In this document: in pieces, positions 61,255-64,000 of the stretch | Layout of the letters: every line of letters begins with the position of its first letter | How positions within the stretch are numbered: position 1 is the stretch's first letter | NCBI GenBank assembly: GCA_028066595.1 | Contig: JALCBJ010000008.1 | Span: 1-64,000, forward strand | Length of the DNA stretch: 64,000 nt | Source: Thermoanaerobaculia bacterium | GTDB taxonomy: Bacteria; Acidobacteriota; Thermoanaerobaculia; Multivoradales; J023 | Reading direction: 5' to 3' | Translations under genes and position numbers: made by a program | The notes under the pieces: generated by a model | Databases searched by the model: none | Told to the model about the DNA's origin: nothing | Seen by the model: the letters and a program-made list of their open reading frames with translations, nothing else

Positions 61255-61577
61255 AGAAAGGTCCCGATCCGGCCCACATGGCCGTCGGGTGAAGTGCGGG
61301 CGACGCTTGCCTGCCACGGAAGAGCTGAGGTGTGAGTGTCCGGTCTCGGAGGCAGCAGAAGCAATGCAGCTGCGCGAGCTCGGGGAACTCGCTGCCCAAA
61401 ATACCATTCGATGACCAGAAATGGCATCTATTTGACTTGTGAGTCTCAGAATTCACTTGACAGATAGAACATTCCGCTCTGAGAAAGAGAATTCACTTGT
61501 ATGTGAACCTCTCTGATATTCGTATCATTCACGACTTGATATTGATTTACGCCTGATTTGCGCCTTACACTGAATGC
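61255..61577. promoter_or_regulatory. AT-rich control region before imuA with direct and inverted repeats
   Basis: 323 bases without a supported gene. The right-hand half (about 61380-61577) is clearly more AT-rich than the flanking genes. It has two direct repeats of GAATTCACTTG (61449-61459 and 61489-61499, 40 bases apart). The second is part of an inverted repeat TTCAC-N6-GTGAA (61492-61507), followed by GATA-N4-TATC. These may be damage-response operators of the imuA operon. The left-hand half is GC-rich with no recognisable signal. Confidence 0.45.
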
Positions 61578-62522
61578 ATGTCGCGCCTCGCCGCACTGCT
61601 TTCCCAAAAGTCCATGCCTGCGGAATGGACACGTCGCCTGCAGACGGATCTGCGTACGGGGCGGCAGCTGGTGGAGCAACGGCGGCGAACGCCGGAGGAA
61701 GAGGTCTTCGCCACCGCCACGCCTCTCGATGGATTGCTCGACGGCGGACTGCGTCGCGGCACCATGACGGAGCTGGTGGGTTGGGGTTCCAGCGGACGGT
61801 TTTCGCTGGTGCTCGGTGTACTGGCAGCAGTGACCTCCCGAGGTGAAGTGGCCGCGTTGATCGACCTGGGCGATGCGCTCGATCCTCGGCTCGCCGAGGC
61901 GGCGGGCATCGAATTGTCACGCCTCTTGTGGGCCCGCCCGCAACGGTTGAAGGAGGCCTTGGCGGCCGTCGAAGCGATATTGGAGGCAGGTCTGCCGATG
62001 GTAGTGCTCGATCTGGGGGTGCCGCCGGTACCCGGCGGACGCGGTGTCGAGGCATTCTGGCTGCGCATTGCCCGGGCCGCCCAAGCCCGCCGCTCGGCGC
62101 TTCTGGTGTCGAGCCCCTACCGCGTCAGCGGCACCGCCACCCATGCCGTGGTGGAGGCCAAGGATCGCCGGAGCGGCTGGCAGGGCCGCGGCGCCGAACC
62201 CAGGTTGCTCGCGGGCCTACGGAGCTGTCTCGGTCTGGTGAAGGGTCCGGGTTGGCGAGAAGGGCGTGCCGAAGAACTGACGCTCCATCCACCCGCCCCC
62301 ATTGCCCGTCTTCCGGAAGAAAGCGAGAAAACCGAGAACGCTACGCTCCAGCCGCCGGCATCGCTGGCCGAGATCCGGCTCTGGCGCCCACGTCGGGGGG
62401 ACGTCGGCCGAAGCAAAAAAACGACTCGCCCCGTCGAACCGCCACCCGATCCGCTGATGGCCCGTGGCCAGAGGCGAAAGCCCCGAAAAACAACGCAGCT
62501 GCGTCCAGTGGCGCCACCATGA
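61578..62522 (+). CDS. imuA: ImuA-like mutasome protein
   Basis: A 314-residue RecA-like protein of the ImuA (SulA-like) group, part of the ImuA-ImuB-DnaE2 error-prone translesion mutasome induced by DNA damage. It opens with 'LAALLSQKSMPAEW', then 'PLDGLLDGGLRRGTMTELVGWGSSGRFSLVLGV', where the GWGSSGRFSL loop is a P-loop-like element lacking the standard GKT. 'VAALIDLGDALDPRLAEAAGI' and 'LLWARPQRLKEALAAVEAIL' follow the RecA core. The C-terminal about 70 residues are basic, Pro-rich and probably disordered. It is followed by imuB after 99 bases, which is the usual order. Inactive ATPase is inference from the loop. Confidence 0.85.
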   Translation: MSRLAALLSQKSMPAEWTRRLQTDLRTGRQLVEQRRRTPEEEVFATATPLDGLLDGGLRRGTMTELVGWGSSGRFSLVLGVLAAVTSRGEVAALIDLGDALDPRLAEAAGIELSRLLWARPQRLKEALAAVEAILEAGLPMVVLDLGVPPVPGGRGVEAFWLRIARAAQARRSALLVSSPYRVSGTATHAVVEAKDRRSGWQGRGAEPRLLAGLRSCLGLVKGPGWREGRAEELTLHPPAPIARLPEESEKTENATLQPPASLAEIRLWRPRRGDVGRSKKTTRPVEPPPDPLMARGQRRKPRKTTQLRPVAPP

Positions 62523-62621
62523 GCGCGGGGTACTCAACCAGCCGAGCCACGGTGAGCTGCAGTAACCCAATAGACGGTACATTCCTCGGCGAGTTTCTCC
62601 TTCTGCCAAGTCATACAGACC

Positions 62622-64000
62622 ATGGCAGAGCTTGAAGGCAGCACGAGACCAGCCGGCGGGCGTATCGTCTGCGCCCTCGTCCCACTCTTCTCCCTGGCTG
62701 CCCGATTGCGCGCCGAGCCCGAATTGCGTGACGAGGCGGTGGCCGTGCTCGCGGGGCGGGGCGACAAGGCGCGGGTGGTGGCGGCCACGCGACGCGCACG
62801 CAAGGCTGGCGTACGGCCGGGCTTCACACTGTCCCAAGCGCGTGCCAGGTTACCCAGGCTCGTCGCCCGCCCGCGCGATGCGGAATGCGAACGGGCCGCC
62901 CAGGAGGCGCTGCTCGACGTCGCCGAGTCGTTCTCACCACGTATCGAAGACGCTGGCGACGGGGTGATCTACCTCGACGCCGAAGGGTTGGAGCGCCTCT
63001 TTGCTGGCTCGGGACAGGATGAAGGTGGCGATCCCGATCTGGCACTGGGCCGCGCTCTGGCCCACGAGGCCGAGCGTCGCGCTGGCGTACCGGTATGGGT
63101 CGGCGTGGCAGCGAGCAAGCTGGCTGCACGGGTGGCAGCAGAGGGCGGCGGTGTCGAAGTCGTCCCATCTGGGCAGGAGGCTGAGTATCTGGCAAACCTA
63201 CCCCTCGACCGCCTCTCTCCCGAGGCGGGCACCCTCACCACCCTCGAACGCTGGGGCGTCCACCTCCTGGGTGATTTCGCTCGTTTACCCGCTGCCGAAG
63301 TAGTGAGCCGGTTGGGCCCGGCGGGCGAGCAGCTTCACGCCATAGCCCGTGGCGAGGACCCCACGCCCCTGGTACCGCGGACGCCGCCGCCCACGTTTCG
63401 CGAAGGAATGGAGATCGACTGGCCTCTCGTGAGCCTCGAGCCCTTCCTCTTCGTCGCTCGTGCCGCACTCGACCGCTTGGTACAGCGTATGGAATGTTGT
63501 GGGCTCGGCTGCCGGCGCCTGGAACTGTCGATGGAACTCGAACCCGACGGACACCACGAGCGCTCGATCACGCTGCCGGCACCCACCCGCGACGTCAAGA
63601 CGCTGCTCAAGCTGGTACATCTCGATCTCGAAGCCCACCCCCCAGGCGCCCCCGTCGTCTCTTTCGCACTCACTGCGCACCCCGACCGACCGCGAGGCGC
63701 CCAGCTCTCTCTTTTCGGCCCCGAAGCCCTCTCTCCCGACAAGCTCGCCACCACTCTGGCCCGTCTGTTCTCCCTTCTCGGCGAGGACCGTGTGGGCTCT
63801 CCCCGCACCGAGGACAGCCACCTCCCAGAAAGTGTACGCCTCGTGCCCTTCCAGCCACCTCCGCCACCCAAAACGCGATGTGAAGCGCCGAAGGGCAAGG
63901 GCCTCCTGGGTCTACGTGTTCTGCGGCCGGCGCTGCCGGTGGAGGTGATGACCGACAGCCTCGCACCCGCGCCGGCCGACGCGAACCCGTCGTCCTCCGA
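62622..64000 (+). CDS. imuB: ImuB-like inactive Y-family polymerase (3' end outside window)
   Basis: At least 459 residues, open to the window edge. The start at ATG 62622 gives 'MAELEGSTRPAGGRIVCALVPLFSLAARLRAEPEL', here quoted as two parts; the frame then stays open without a stop. The fold is that of Y-family polymerases (DinB/UmuC): 'VVAATRRARKAGVRPGFTLSQARA', 'VIYLDAEGLERLF', 'GVAASKLAARVAAEGG' and 'LANLPLDRLSPEAGTLTTLERWGVHLLGDFARLP'. In place of the acidic metal ligands at the N-terminus it has 'CALVPLFS', as in other ImuB proteins, so it is probably a catalytically dead hub that links the beta clamp, ImuA and DnaE2. The clamp-binding motif and C-terminus would be beyond the window. 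Confidence 0.88.
   Translation, partial: MAELEGSTRPAGGRIVCALVPLFSLAARLRAEPELRDEAVAVLAGRGDKARVVAATRRARKAGVRPGFTLSQARARLPRLVARPRDAECERAAQEALLDVAESFSPRIEDAGDGVIYLDAEGLERLFAGSGQDEGGDPDLALGRALAHEAERRAGVPVWVGVAASKLAARVAAEGGGVEVVPSGQEAEYLANLPLDRLSPEAGTLTTLERWGVHLLGDFARLPAAEVVSRLGPAGEQLHAIARGEDPTPLVPRTPPPTFREGMEIDWPLVSLEPFLFVARAALDRLVQRMECCGLGCRRLELSMELEPDGHHERSITLPAPTRDVKTLLKLVHLDLEAHPPGAPVVSFALTAHPDRPRGAQLSLFGPEALSPDKLATTLARLFSLLGEDRVGSPRTEDSHLPESVRLVPFQPPPPPKTRCEAPKGKGLLGLRVLRPALPVEVMTDSLAPAPADANPSSS

Overview
The window is high-GC bacterial DNA with dense, mostly compact operons. Acidobacteriota (Thermoanaerobaculia-like) is my best guess. It rests on gene content alone: an Oar-like receptor with a carboxypeptidase-regulatory domain, a DUF5916 protein, several PQQ-like beta-propeller proteins, an imuA-imuB mutasome cassette, and a MoxR/DUF58/DUF4129/SpoIIM/RDD cluster. 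No rRNA, tRNA or CRISPR array was seen.

Layout. 1-606: 3' part of an IS1182-like transposase gene. 821-7942: envelope genes, including a GT-C glycosyltransferase, a C25 (gingipain-type) peptidase, a beta-helical exported protein, a lipoprotein and a spondin_N protein. 8183-14872: a three-gene RND efflux operon (outer-membrane factor, adaptor, pump) whose outer-membrane factor is fused to an ABC substrate-binding-like domain. 14968-18740: a membrane protein and a PilZ-TM-AMIN fusion protein. 18783-19388: an AhpD/CMD-fold peroxidase-like gene split by an in-frame TGA, which I read as selenocysteine because of a CxxU motif and a SECIS-like hairpin. 19434-28734: two paralogous lipoproteins, the Lhr helicase, a catalytically dead rhomboid-like protein, a double FKBP protein and a shortened TonB-receptor-like protein.

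28948-43753 is the most unusual region. On one strand it carries four exported PQQ-like propeller proteins interleaved with a PaaK/LuxE-like adenylating enzyme, an aldehyde dehydrogenase-fold reductase, an iron alcohol dehydrogenase, a HemN-like radical SAM enzyme, a halogenase-like flavoprotein and a GT4 glycosyltransferase. It reads like a small-molecule or glycoconjugate pathway (activate an acid, reduce it, tailor it, glycosylate it) with periplasmic partners. I do not recognise it as a described system. A hairpin at 32846 and a repeat block at 36819-37111 divide it into three probable transcription units.

43889-47291: a membrane-anchored XRE regulator, divergent from an NSS-family transporter that is coupled to a small membrane protein. 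47477-49669: a DUF5916 protein. 49760-57408: a seven-gene minus-strand cluster (RDD, SpoIIM, DUF4129, DUF4350, MoxR, DUF58, small membrane protein) with overlapping and non-ATG starts. 57523-61254: a lipoprotein serine hydrolase, then dnaK with a recognisable promoter and an hspR-like MerR gene. 61578-64000: imuA and the start of imuB, which runs off the window.
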